Part shown: piece by piece, positions 1 through 16,832 of the stretch | Layout: each line of letters begins with the position of its first letter | Position numbering within the stretch: position 1 is the stretch's first letter | Origin: Luzula sylvatica | Taxonomy: Eukaryota > Streptophyta > Magnoliopsida > Poales > Juncaceae | Direction: 5' to 3' | Assembly: GCA_946800325.1 (NCBI GenBank) | Contig: OX326957.1 | Coordinates: forward strand, 53,253,798-53,317,797 | Length of the DNA stretch: 64,000 nucleotides | Position numbers and translations under genes: made by a program | The notes under the pieces: model-generated | Databases searched by the model: none | The model's input: the letters and a program-made list of their open reading frames with translations, nothing else | What the model was told of the DNA's origin: nothing

Positions 1-110
1 CAGTTACATATCAACTAATAGATTGTACACATGAGGATAGATTAACGTACGCGTTCATCGAAACGGTTGGATGCATAATAAGATTATGCAAATCTGACAG
101 AAATTACATA

Positions 111-332
111 GTCCGTCATGACGCACCATATGATCCGTCATGACGCACACTAGTGTAATCTTGTACATAGCAATCTGCGAGTATAGCGTCGTGACGTACC
201 ATCAGTGCATCATGATGGAGGTGCGTCATGAAAGACTATCTTGTCTGTCACGACGGAGCACATGTGTAACGGCTATATCCAGTACTCGTGACAGGTCCGT
301 CACGACGCACCATATTTGTGCGTCCTGACGAA
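111..332. repeat. Cluster of paired CGTCATGACG-type palindromes
   Basis: Eight copies of a 10-bp palindrome or near-palindrome start at 114, 136, 187, 208, 224, 246, 298 and 321. Examples are CGTCATGACG, CGTCGTGACG and CGTCCTGACG. They fall into four pairs with start-to-start distances of 22, 21, 22 and 23 bp. No coding frame is convincing here. The same pair spacing occurs with a different palindrome in the Sirevirus at the other end of the window, so this is probably regulatory DNA (LTR U3 or pol-ORF3 spacer) of another retrotransposon whose body lies outside the window; that assignment is inference. Confidence 0.6.
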
Positions 333-417
333 CTTTGATCCAAATTTTGGATTGACAGTTTTCTTAAGGTACTCATTAATACCATCATTAATGGAGAGGT
401 TAATATATGATATTCAC

Positions 418-469
<52 letters not shown>

Positions 470-554
470 GAAATGTTGGATGCAGAAGATATGATCGTTG
501 GAAGTTTGCAGCTGGGATAATATGTTGCCTGATTTTGATTTCGCGGTCGCGCAT
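333..554. repeat. Spacer with (TC)n microsatellite
   Basis: Non-coding DNA containing a perfect TC dinucleotide tract at 422-467. Short open frames here are translations of the microsatellite. Nothing else is recognisable before the LTR begins at 555. Confidence 0.7.
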
Positions 555-2635
555 TGTCACACCCCAAATATATATAAAGGAGGGGTGCGGCAACCCGCCA
601 GTATATAACTCGTATACCACAGGCTCTCATATGATAGTTTCACAAAAACAGAAATTCCACAACTCGAAAACAACGACACACACATATATATACATATGCA
701 TCACCATAACATATACAAACGAACATAAAGAAACCTAGCGAAAGCATATAAACACATATGTGATATCAACACACAAAATTCTAAACATGTCGCAGCGACA
801 AAATGGACCGCTGGCCAGAAACGAAAGCAAACTAATATAAACAAGATGTAGGTTCCGCAATGAAAACGAAACCGTCGAACCCACACACTAGATACCCGCT
901 GCCCCCAATGATATGTCCACCTTACCTAGACTCAAAACATTCAAATAATATGTCCACCTTAAGATCGATCGTATACATGGCTATTCACAAGTTTTGCTCA
1001 TAGATAATCATATGTATTGAGAAATATTTCTCAAAGTACTTGCCCGGGTTTAGAAATCAAAATCACTTACCTTCAATTATAACATACACAAAACATACCT
1101 GCGAACCCGCGGTATGCTAACAAACCATTTTGCTACCGAAACTGCAATTCCAACATTTGTACCATCCGGATACCTACATAGAGTTTCGCGCAACACCAAA
1201 CGTAACATACATATAATATACCGGATGAAGTGTGTGGCACATAATATTTTGCTCCAAAAAATGTTATCCCATAAGATGAGCATCGACGGCCCAAATACCT
1301 ACATATAGTGACACACAACACCCAAACATAACATACATATAACATACCGGATGAAGCGCGTGACACATAACATTTTGCTACCAAAATTTCTATCCCAAAA
1401 GATGAGCCTAGACGGCCCGAATACCTACATAGAAAATCTCAACGACCCGGATACCTACATAGAGTTTCACGCAACACCAAACATAACATACATATAACAT
1501 ACCGGATGAAACGTATGGCACATAACATTTTGCTCCCAAAATTGTTATCCCAAAAAAAGAGCCTCGACAGCCCGAATACCTACATAGAGTAACACACAAC
1601 ATCCAAACATAACATACATATAACATACCGGATGAAGCGCGTGGCACATAACATTTTGCATCCAAAATAGCTATCCCTCCATATGAAACCTCGACGATCC
1701 GGATACCTACATAGAGTGTCAAGCAACACCAAACATAACATATATATAACACATCGGAGGAGCCGCGTGGTGTTATCACAAAAATAACACACCGAAGGAG
1801 CCGCGTCGTGTTATCACAAGCATACACACCACGTTACATTTTATCCAAATGCAAAATCTGCATACCTACATAATTCCATATCTACACAATATACAACTTT
1901 ATGGGGTAACACGGTTTTTAAAGCAAAATACGGTTTCTAAAGCAAGAACCCTTGACTAGCATGTAAGGTCTAGAAACGCTCGTAATTTGAATCTTAATAA
2001 GAGAAAAGTGAGAGTAGCACCCACCGAATCGAAAGAACTCGATAACCAAGAGGTTAATTGAAACGGCGCAGAACATGGAGTCAAAATGGAGCAACGCGAA
2101 TCGTGGAAGGAATTCTTTTTTTGATCTTCCCAACTCGCACAGCTCAACCTTATGAATATTATGGCACCTTTCGTTTTGCGAAATATCCTCTTTTCCTTGT
2201 TTTTTCCTATTTTTCTCTCTTTTTCCCTTGGGGTTTCATGACATTTCTGATGTATGCTAATGGATATGGAAGGGGCGAGGTGTTGGCCGCCTAATTACTG
2301 CATGGGGTGAGGTGGATGGGCACATTTCATATATACCCTCAAAAACTTACATATTTGTAAACTCTTGGATTTACATGTATATGGAGGTTTATTTTACAAA
2401 CTCTATTTTTAGTATTATTTATAGTTTGATGATTTTGCAAATAAGACCCTGTAATATATCTATTTAAATAACCCATAAAAATAAAAGTACGGTTATACCG
2501 TTTCGAAAATTTTGACACATAAAAACTCGATTTTGATCGTTGGAAGAGTTATATTTTTAATATGGGTCTTATATTCTGAAATTCTAGGAATAATAATCAA
2601 CAAATATCAAAACCCTATTTTTGATATTTATTACA
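555..2635 (-). repeat. 3' LTR of the reverse LTR element
   Basis: This 2.08 kb LTR is bounded by TGTCACACCCC at 555 and TATTTATTACA ending at 2635 on the plus strand. It contains about four or five degenerate units of roughly 125-150 bp between 1090 and 1740, each with a core like CATACCGGATGAAG. Two units of about 38 bp (GGAGCCGCGTCGTGTTATCA core) follow at 1770-1830. The apparent 139-residue minus-strand frame over 1408-1827 is only a translation of these subrepeats. Confidence 0.75.
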
Positions 2636-3178
2636 TTATCCCCCCCCCCCCCTAAAGAAAGTTTAGACCCTAAACTTGATATCTAACCTTCATATGGAAA
2701 GAGAGTTCGGTACTTTTTCGTATTTCCTCCTCACGATCACAATAATTTTGTTCCTGGTGACGAGTCGCATCATACACATGCGTGAAGGTGTATCGCCTCC
2801 AAAAACATCAACACCTTGCCTAATCTTCTAGTTCAAGTGATGCACAAACTCACTAACAAGAAGCTCCTTGTTAGGCTCCCGTAATGTCGCACATCGAGAA
2901 GGTTGCAATATGTGTAGAACGCAACCATTCGTATGCCCTCTTTCAGTTCCCGAAACCGTTCTTGAAAATCGCAATCGACGCCAAAGGAATATATAGTATC
3001 GAAAGATTTCACGAATCTATCTCATGAAATTCTAAGTTGCAACTCATAATACGCGTTAGAATTTAAATTATGGAAACATGGTAACTCGAGATGGTCACAA
3101 CTATAGAAGACTCGAATCCCCAACTCTCACGACGAATGTTATAGTTGTTTCGATGTTTTGCTCTGATACCACACAAGC
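2636..3178 (-). other. Short internal region of the reverse LTR element
   Basis: About 540 bp lie between the two LTRs, carrying the primer-binding site at 3160-3171 and the G-rich polypurine tract at 2640-2652 (both on the minus strand). No recognisable gag, protease, integrase or reverse transcriptase frame is present. Confidence 0.6.
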
Positions 3179-5097
3179 TGTCATACCCCAAAAATATGAA
3201 CGAGGGGTTGCGGCAACCCGCCAGTATACAACTCGTATACCACAGGCTCTTATATGATATTTCACAAAAATATAAATTCTACAATTCGAAAACAACGACG
3301 CACGCATATATATATACATATGCATAACCATAACATATACAAACGAACACAAAGAAACCTAGCGGAAGCATATAATCACATACGTGACATAAACAAACAC
3401 AAAACTAAACAAAATGTCGCAGCAACAAAATGCTCGTTGCCCAGAAATGAAAGTGAACATAAACAAGATAGAGGTTCCGCGATGAAAACGAAACAATCGT
3501 ACTCACACTCTAGATACCCGCTGCCCCGGATGATCTGTCCATCCTACCTAGGCTCAAAACATTTGAATGTAATGGTTAGTCACGGAAGTGACTAAGTGAG
3601 TGGGTTTTGATCCTAGCTTATTAAGATCAATCGTATACATGGCTAGTCACAAGTCTTGCTCGTAAATAATCATATATGTGTAGAAATACTTCTCAAAGTA
3701 CTTGCTCCGAGTTTAGAAATCAAAATCAATTACCTTCAATCATAACATACACAAAACATACATGTAAAACCGCGGCATGATAACAAACCATTTTGCTACC
3801 GAAACTGCAATTCCAGCATTTGTACCTCGACGACCCGGATACCTACATAGAGTTTCACGCAACACCAAACATAAGATACATATAACATACCAGATGAAGC
3901 GTGTGACACATAACATTTTGCTCCCAAAATTGTGTCCCAAAAGATGAGCCTCGACAGCCCGAATACCTACATAGAGTGACACACAACACCCAAACATAAC
4001 ATACATATAACATACCGGATGAAGCGTGTGGCACATAACATTTTGCATCCAAAATTGCTATTCCTCCATATGATCCTCGATGATCCAGATACCTACATAG
4101 AGTGTCAATCAACACCAAACATAACATATATATAATACACCGGAGGAGCCGCGTTGTGTTATCACAAAAATAACACACCGGAGGAGCCGCATCGTGTTAT
4201 CACAAAAATAACATACCAGAGGAGCCGCGTCGTGTTATCACAAATATAACACACCGTGGGAGCTGCATCGTGTTATCACAAACATACACACCATGTTATG
4301 TTTTATCCAAATGCAAAATCTGCATACCTACATAATTTCATATCTACACAAATATACAACTTTATGGGGTAACACGGTTTTTAAAGTAAAATACGGTTTC
4401 TAAAGCAAGAACCCTTGACTAGCATGTAAGGTCTCGAAACGCTCATAACTCGAATCTTAATAAGAGAGAAGTGAGAGTAGCACCCACCTAATTGAAAGAA
4501 CTCAATAACCAAGACGTTAATCGAAACGGCGCAGAAAATGGAGTCAAAATGGGGCAACTCGAAACATGGAAGGAATTCTTCTTTCGATCTTCCCAACTCG
4601 CACAACTCAACCTCTTGAAGATTTTGGCACCTTTCGTTTTGCGAAATATCATCTTTTCCTTGCTTTTTCCAAATTTTTTCTCTTTTTCCCTTAGGGTTTC
4701 ATGACATTTCTGATATATGCTAATGGATATGGAAGGGGAGAGGTGTTGGCCGCATGGTTAATGAAGGGGTGATGAGGTGGATGGCACATTTCATACATAC
4801 CCACAAAACTATCGTAATTGCAAGGCCTTGGATTTACAACTATATGGGGTTTTTTTTACAAACTCTATTTTTAGTATTATTTATGATTTGATCATTATGC
4901 AAATAAGACCCTATAATATATTTATTTGAATAATCCATAAAAATGAAATTACAGATATACCCTTTCGAAAACTTTGACACATAAGAACTCGGTTTTGATC
5001 GTTGGAAGAGTTGTATTTTTAATATTGATCTTATATTCCGAAGTTTTAGGAATAATAATCCGCAAATATCAAAATCCTATTTTTGATATATATTACA
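3179..5097 (-). repeat. 5' LTR of the reverse LTR element
   Basis: This 1.92 kb LTR runs from TGTCATACCCC at 3179 to TATATTACA at 5097 on the plus strand. It has fewer of the long subrepeats than its partner (between about 3850 and 4060) but four instead of two of the ~38-bp units (4134-4290). Opposite expansion of two subrepeat classes explains most of the 160-bp length difference between the LTRs. Confidence 0.75.
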
Positions 5098-5229
5098 CTT
5101 TGCACATTTTTCTCCCCATTTTACATTTCATCAAAAGGTATGAATTTATAATGAGTTAATGTAAGAAGCTTCTCCTTGACACAAGCTCCCCCTCTCCCTG
5201 AATTCATACTATGTAAACATCACACAATT

Positions 5230-5672
5230 ATAGTTAATATAATTCTACCCCCTCCACCAGATGCTGACACGTGGAGGGGGGTAAATTTTCTTTTTAATCC
5301 ATTTTTTTTTTTTACAATTTTGATCCTTTTTTTGGTAAATTTTTTTTTTGCCTCATTTTTTCTCTTTTTCGATTTTGGTCTTTTTTTTGCTTTCTAATTT
5401 CTGTTTAATTGTTCATTTCGCACGGATATGTATGAAATTGTGTAAACTCAACAGTTAACATAATTCTACCCCCTCCACCAGGTGCTGACACGTGGAGGGG
5501 GGTAAATTTTCTTTTTAATCCATTTTTTTTTGTTTTACAATTTTTATCCTTTTTTTGGTAATTTTTTTTACCTCGTTTTTTATCTTTTTCCATTTTGGTC
5601 ATTTTTTTTGCTTTCTAATTTCTTTTTAATTGCTCATTTCGCACGGATATGTATGAAATTTTGTAAGCTCAA
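5230..5672. repeat. 221-bp tandem duplication with strong hairpin
   Basis: Two adjacent copies, with the motif AATTCTACCCCC at 5241 and again at 5462, giving a period of 221 bp. Each copy contains the inverted repeat CCCCCTCCAC / GTGGAGGGGG around a ~13-nt loop, followed by a long T-rich stretch and the shared end TTTCGCACGGATATGTATGA. No protein is supported. It may be the remains of a miniature element duplicated in tandem. Confidence 0.65.
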
Positions 5673-5713
5673 ATTTATGCGAGCTTGCATAGAAATTTTT
5701 CATGTGCCCGTTG

Positions 5714-6330
5714 CAATGTTGTAAAATACGAAAAACGGTACAGAACGGTCAGAGACCGTAAAACGGGTTTACTGTAAAACGGTGCAAAAACGGTGATAAA
5801 ACGGCGAAAAAACAATCACCGAAATCGGTAATAATTTAATTAAAATTTATAGATGAAACCAAAAAAATACATAATAATTTAATTTTTTTTAATAGTAAAA
5901 TAATAACATAAACAATATCCAACATAAAACATAACATCAAAACGGATGTCTAACATAAACATAACATTAAAACGAATGTCCAACAAAACGTAACATCAAA
6001 ATATAAACTAAAATCCATACATAAACTAAATAATAAAATCATTAACCCAACTTTTTTGGGACCGTAAGAAAAAAAAAATGGTAATTTTATTGGGCTGGAA
6101 AAAAAATGAGCTGAAAAACGATAAATAATCAAAAGCCCAATTTTTTTTGTTGTGAAAAACGGACGTTTTTCGAACCATAAAATGTTTTTTCCCAAAACAA
6201 AACGGTCAAACACGGTACAAAAATGTTTGACCATTTTTTCAAACCGTCTTGTAAAAAACGGAACGTTTTTCCACCGAAACACCATTTTTTCACCGTTTTT
6301 GCCCGTTTTTCACCGTTTTTTACAACAGTG
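5714..6330. mobile_element. hAT-type miniature inverted-repeat element
   Basis: A 617-bp element with terminal inverted repeats: the left end reads CAATGTTGTAAAATACG and the right end in reverse complement reads CACTGTTGTAAAAAACGG. Subterminal regions are rich in AAAACGG motifs facing inward from both ends. Flanking 8-bp direct repeats are GCCCGTTG (5706-5713) and GTCCGTTG (6331-6338), one mismatch. An 8-bp duplication with CA..TG ends is characteristic of the hAT superfamily. There is no transposase frame, so it is non-autonomous. Confidence 0.75.
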
Positions 6331-6362
6331 GTCCGTTGTATCCATATGATACGTTGCGATTC

Positions 6363-6632
6363 TTTAATGAACCCTAATTAATACATCTATTGACATCAAA
6401 TATATTTGTGAATATGTCATGATTATATTAATCGAGTTTACATCACCCGCACAAATGCTATTTAAACAAATTATGTCAGACAATAATATGCGTGATAGAC
6501 TAATTTCATGAATCTTATGCATCTATTGACATCATGATATTTACAAATATGTGATGATTAGATTAATTTAGTTGAAATGCACGCGCGCTAATTCGTACGC
6601 GCGCTAATTCTATTTAAATAAATTATATAAAA
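6363..6632. repeat. Degenerate tandem duplication of about 150 bp
   Basis: Two related segments both contain CATCTATTGACATCA followed by an ATGTnATGATTA-like stretch and CTATTTAAA-TAAATTAT. The second copy also holds a short direct repeat of CGCGCTAATTC at 6584-6610. No coding capacity is seen. Confidence 0.45.
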
Positions 6633-6654
6633 AAATGTAAAAAATAGGTATGTT

Positions 6655-6685
6655 ATCCCGCACAATTGCGCGAGGATAAAGCTAG
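6655..6685 (+). mobile_element. Helitron-like 3' terminus (first)
   Basis: A short GC hairpin (CGCA-CAAT-TGCG, 6659-6670) is followed 11 nt later by CTAG at 6682-6685 and then T. This matches the Helitron 3' end rule of a hairpin about 10-12 nt before CTRR with insertion next to T. The 5' end was not located. The signal is short, so chance resemblance is possible. Confidence 0.4.
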
Positions 6686-6687
6686 TA

Positions 6688-7598
6688 TCATATTATTCTA
6701 TAGTTATAATTTTGAACTATAGATAAAATCCTGCCATGTGGCCAAATCAACATCAGGCACATCTTATTCAGTGAAATTAATACACATTTTGCCTTCTTCT
6801 TTTTTTTAAAGAAAGAGTTCGATATTATTAGAATGGACTAAATAAATTATATATTTTTCAAACTTTTAATGTACTTTATAACTATTTATGTTGAAATCAC
6901 ATACTTCTAATTTTGGAGGGATGTTGAGGATCAGATGTCACGTGGCATGTTCTGTATCCGCAACGTAAACTTATTTTTTAATTTTTTTTTTCCAATTTTT
7001 TTCTTTCATATTTTTTTCAATTTTCAGGTTTCGGAGGGTGCACGTGACATGTCTTGTTCCCGCCACGTTGCCCTTTTTTAAGTTTTTTTTAATATATATT
7101 TTTCTTTTTAATTTTTTTTTGTTTCAGATTTTTTCAATTTTGAGATTTCGACTGGGGACTGCTGCATGTTGCCAAGTGGCATGTCCTGCCCTGCACCCGT
7201 CAGGTCTTCTTTTTTAATTTATTTGTTTCTTCAGATTTTTTTAATTTTTAGATTTTCCAGAGATTATATGAAAATAAGATACGTCACGTTGAATGATCTG
7301 TGTCCACAACGTCGTCATTTTCTTTCAAAAAAATTCAATTTTGAGATTTCACCGGTTTTGTTTGCCCTAGAAAACTTTATAGATCGGTAAATATTAGGAA
7401 GGTGTCCGCCACGTCATCAAAAAATTCAAATTTTTGGAATTTTGATATTTCACCTGTTTTGTTTGTCTTAGGAAGGTGTTAGGCCCGCTCAGTCGAAGAA
7501 GACAACACATCTAAACAAACAAAGAAGAAGCAAAAACACACAAAAAATGCAATCGACTAGATCAAACTCGCGCAATATTTGCGCGGGAGTATCGCTAG
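6688..7598 (+). mobile_element. Possible small Helitron-like element
   Basis: The 3' end has a perfect 7-bp hairpin, CGCGCAA-TAT-TTGCGCG (7569-7585), then 9 nt and CTAG at 7595-7598 followed by T, which is the canonical Helitron end. A candidate 5' end TC lies at 6688 after an A, directly behind another Helitron-like terminus. The body is A+T-rich and contains about four degenerate ~110-120 bp repeats around a CACGTGGCATGT-like motif (6932, 7041, 7164, 7276). No RepHel protein is present, so it would be non-autonomous. The 5' boundary is a guess. Confidence 0.4.
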
Positions 7599-7599
7599 T

Positions 7600-8267
7600 A
7601 AGTTTTAAAGCAAGCTTAAATTCATTACCAATCAAACAAACACATTACATCAAACTTAGACAAAGCAAAGGATACATGATGTGATTCCTAATGCAATATT
7701 CCTAAATGGAAAATACATCTAAAGTGGAACGAAAATCTTAAGGCTAAAGGCCAAGATGGAAAGAGATAGAAGGGCAGATTTAGTTTAGTTGGTGATTGTG
7801 AAAATATAGGTTCAGGGAGTAATGAAGTGCAGCGATTTGGTCAGAGTCAGTTGGTCTTGCTCGTTCCTTTTGTCATATCTGGTTAGTCGGAGGTTTAGTT
7901 ATTTATAGAGATTATCGGTTTCCATAGCGTGTGAGTTCTCTTCTTCAGTGTCATCCTCCTTTTTACCGTTTTGACCAAGGAGATGGCTCCACCATACTCA
8001 GCATCAAACGGAGGTTTGTAGTATTCATTTATAGGTTGTCCCGTCATAACTTAACGGTTCAGTTATTTGTTTTAATGGATAGAAGGATCTAATTTATCCA
8101 AATTAAAAAAGTAAGAGACTTGATTGACCAAATTAAAAAAATAAGAGACTTAATTGATCAAATTAAAACGTTAAGGAATTAGTTAAACTTTAAATAAAAA
8201 ATAAGAGATCAAAATTAGACTTTTTCATTAATCAATAACGATTGAAGTTCATTTAGGGGGCATTTAT
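7600..8267. other. Intergenic, no gene recognised
   Basis: Moderately A+T-rich sequence with no convincing coding frame on either strand. A short repeated phrase (AAGAGACTTGATTGACCAAATTAAAA-like) occurs twice around 8110-8160. Confidence 0.5.
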
Positions 8268-8649
8268 AGGGGTGTTCAAACATTTCGGTTTATTTGGATA
8301 CCGAACCGAACCGATCGAATTCAATTTATTTAGTTCGGTTAAAAATGGTATTGCTCGATTTTGGTATTTTAAAAATCGGTTAAATCGGACTGACCGAATA
8401 ACATTCCATTTATATATTTTTTTTTTACTAAATTAATATTAAAATGTAAACAATTGATATAATGCAATTGTTATAATATGTATGTATATTTTTTGATAAA
8501 TAAAATATAAATTTTCTTATTAATTTATTTTTATTTTAAAATTATAATATATCTTGTTCGGTTCAACCGAATAAATCGAATAACAGTTCGACTTATATAA
8601 TTCGGTTTTTAATCGATTAAAAATTAAGGTTCGACCGAAGCAACACCCT
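8268..8649. mobile_element. Miniature element with GGGTGTT ends
   Basis: The left end reads AGGGGTGTTCAAACATTTCGG and the right end in reverse complement reads AAGGGTGTTGCTTCGG. The subterminal DNA is rich in CCGAACCGA / TCGGTT motifs, and the A+T-rich core has no open frame. A clean target-site duplication is not visible. The structure resembles the GGGGTGTCAACG elements at 46.4 and 47.0 kb. Confidence 0.5.
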
Positions 8650-10782
8650 TGGCCATTGGGATCAATAAAGGACATTCTTTCCACCCATTAGCATGAGCAA
8701 CAGAAGATCATGCACCCATGGAAACTGAGGTAAACATGACGTTACCACAAAAGGGAAGCGTTGTTCACTAATGATGTTTTGCAGTAATGTTCTTAGTATT
8801 TTTATGTGGCACAATCATTGTTGTATTTTAATCTTTTCTCGGAATCAAAGTGGAAAATGTTCCACAGACTTCTTCTATCAACCCTCTACACAAACTACAG
8901 AGAAAAAGAATCTAGTGAGAGAAAAGGTTGGGCTGTCACGTATCAAAACCGTTTGGAATTAAATGCCCGTATCTTTCATAGAAACAGTAATGACGGCTCA
9001 GTTAATTAATTAATAAGCTCTCTACTTACCCTTTTCTTTTCTTTTATTGTATTTTACTTAATTGTCCTTTGAATCTTTGATTTGATAACTTGTAAGTTAA
9101 ATAAAATAGATGTAGTGCGTACGTGTCCATTACTTGAAGCTACCCTTTGCTTTGCAGTTATGTGTTACCATCGACTTGATTTGATCTCCTTCCTTCCTTC
9201 CTTTCTTTTCTTTCCCACGTGCCAACTTTAAATTATTTTATTTCTTTTTTCTCACGTGCCATTATCCGTGACTATCTATGTTAATTAATTGATTTCACGT
9301 CTTCATCTTTTTTGTTATAAATAGATCATGTATGTTGTTCAAACTATTCCATCAAACAAGATTAATTCACCTAGCTTAAAGGTTATTTTGTACGAATATA
9401 TAATTAGAAATTTGGTTCATGTAGTAGAGAGAGAAGGGAACATTAATTACTTCCTTCAAGGGGCAAAAGAAGTTTGAAGGTTAAGTTTAAATGGAGGTTA
9501 GATAGAAGAGCCAATCAAGTGATTAGTATTGAACATCTTTTTTTCCAGAGGGACCACGAAGAGATATCATATATATAACATGATCACTGTGTTATGAGAC
9601 TAGGATTGAGTTGGTGCCAGGTCTTAATCACAATGGCTTCAATTATTGATCATGACACTAACGGGTCGATACCCGTTAATCATAAGGGGGAAGGTGCTTT
9701 TGCAACTTCGCTTTCGACCGCTCGATCATGATCCGATGATCGTCCATCTTTGGATGAAATATCAAAGGTCCGATTATCCTTTTAGGTTAAAAAGGCCATA
9801 TATAGAAGAATCATCATGGTGCTGGATTGGGGGCTCACACAAACCTTATCTTCTCTTTTAAGCTGGGTCTCATAGTTAACTTGTGAAAGTACAAAAATGC
9901 CCCTCTAGCTAGCTTATTCTTTTGTTTGTGTTCACCTGCCACTGAGCTAAGGTTTAGCCATCAACAATTCAGATCCCTCTAATGGAAATTAATAAAAATG
10001 AGGCTCTTCCAAGTCAACACAACAAATCAATAAAAGTTTGCAAGTTTTATTATATATAAAGCGTTTTTAAAAAAATATATATATATAAAAAAAAGATCAA
10101 TTGTGTGCTCGCTTAAAGAAAAGGAAGAGCTACCCACCATAATTATAATAAAGAATAATGAATCGGCAACCCTATAGTTGCATCACAATGATTATCCATG
10201 CATTTATTAATTTGGGCTCTCTATACACTTGCAATAGAGATTAGTCATAAAAGATCAAAAAAAGATTGTTAATGTGTAAGAGTATGAAAGGTGTCTCTCT
10301 CTATACAATAAGGTCAATTTACCAATTGTAGTGCTGCTCTCCATCTATATATCCTTTTTGTTTTATTACTTTTTCCTATCTATGATATTTCTCTCTTCTC
10401 TCTCATATTGTTGTCATTTACTTTAGAAAAAATAGTATTAGTATAAGAGGAAAAGAAGCTTGTTAATTATTATAATAGAAGAGGGGGATACCTAAGGAGA
10501 AGGAGAGAGCAATAGCGACCTTTTCCTTTCTCTCCCTTTCTATCTCTTTCTCTTTCCTTGGTTTCTTTTCTTCAATAGCATCCAATATTCTATCAATATT
10601 ACTTTATTTTCAACCTAGCTACCTCCTCTTGCTCTTCTCTTTCAGAAGGCGATTGTAGCTACAAGAGGTGTGAGTGGAGAAGAAATAGAAAAAAAAAGAA
10701 ATATTTAGAGGAAAGTGAAAGAGAACATCAAAAAGACAGAAAAAAATATATAGGAGAGGGAGACAAAGAGAGATCGACAGAG
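8650..10782 (+). promoter_or_regulatory. Upstream region of the BEL1-like gene
   Basis: About 2 kb without a credible coding frame between the last miniature element and the transcribed leader of the homeobox gene. It contains TTATAAATAG at about 9315 and homopurine/homopyrimidine stretches near 10380-10560. Any promoter elements here are inferred from position only; the transcription start cannot be read from sequence. Confidence 0.4.
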
Positions 10783-10821
10783 ATGGAGTCTGCCTTGAAC
10801 AACGATGTGTTCTTGCTCTAG
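10783..10821 (+). promoter_or_regulatory. Upstream ORF 1 in the BLH leader (12 codons)
   Basis: An ATG at 10783 opens a 12-codon frame ending in TAG at 10819-10821, about 355 bp before the main start. If this part of the leader is in the mature mRNA, it would be met first by scanning ribosomes. Whether an intron removes it is unknown. Confidence 0.4.
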
Positions 10822-11166
10822 CTCCCTCTTCACCCTACACTCCCTCTCTTAATTACTCTTATCTTGGTACTTCTCAAACTCAAACCCCCAATTTTTCTTC
10901 GTTTACAGTCTTTTATTTTCTGCATCACTCCACTTCTTTCGTTCGAAAGTTACTCGGCATCTCAATCTTTTCTCGTACCATAGACCACTACGCCGAACCA
11001 TTACAACTCTTTCCCTTTTAATTTTCTATTTTTTTCTTCTGAATTCATTCTTATTCTCCCTCAATTGAATTTAACCTAACTTATCATTTTATTTTTATTT
11101 TTTGAAGCAAAGAATTTCAGCTATATATAAAATTGGGGTTTGGAGAATTATCAAGTTAAACAAGCG

Positions 11167-11177
11167 ATGAGGGCGTC

Positions 11178-11187
<10 letters not shown>
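11167..11187 (+). promoter_or_regulatory. Overlapping upstream ORF 2 at the BLH start codon
   Basis: A six-codon frame (ATG at 11167, TAG at 11185-11187) straddles the main ATG at 11178 in a different frame. A ribosome that starts at 11167 terminates 10 nt past the main start, so main-frame translation needs leaky scanning or short backward reinitiation. The position within 11 nt of the main ATG makes it almost certainly part of the leader. Confidence 0.6.

Positions 11188-16832
<5,645 letters not shown>

Larger units (their letters stand above)
555..5097 (-). mobile_element. Non-autonomous LTR retrotransposon, reverse orientation
   Basis: Two long direct repeats (555-2635 and 3179-5097) enclose only 543 bp. 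In element orientation each LTR starts TGTAAT and ends GTGTGACA or TATGACA. Next to the right-hand LTR, 3160-3171 is the reverse complement of TGGTATCAGAGC, a tRNA-Met primer-binding site. Next to the left-hand LTR, a run of 13 C at 2640-2652 is the reverse complement of a G-rich polypurine tract. These two signals fix the orientation. No gag or pol is recognisable, so it is non-autonomous or internally deleted. The LTRs differ at many positions and in subrepeat number, so the insertion is old. The flanking pentamers (CGCAT and CTTTG) do not match, so no target-site duplication is visible. Confidence 0.75.

Noticed and set aside
1408..1827. 139-codon minus-strand frame with repeating CYVWCC..LYVGIR units
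   Set aside because: It coincides with tandem subrepeats of an LTR and has no family motif.
550..5102. Target-site duplication of the reverse LTR element
   Set aside because: The pentamers next to the LTR ends (CGCAT and CTTTG) do not match.
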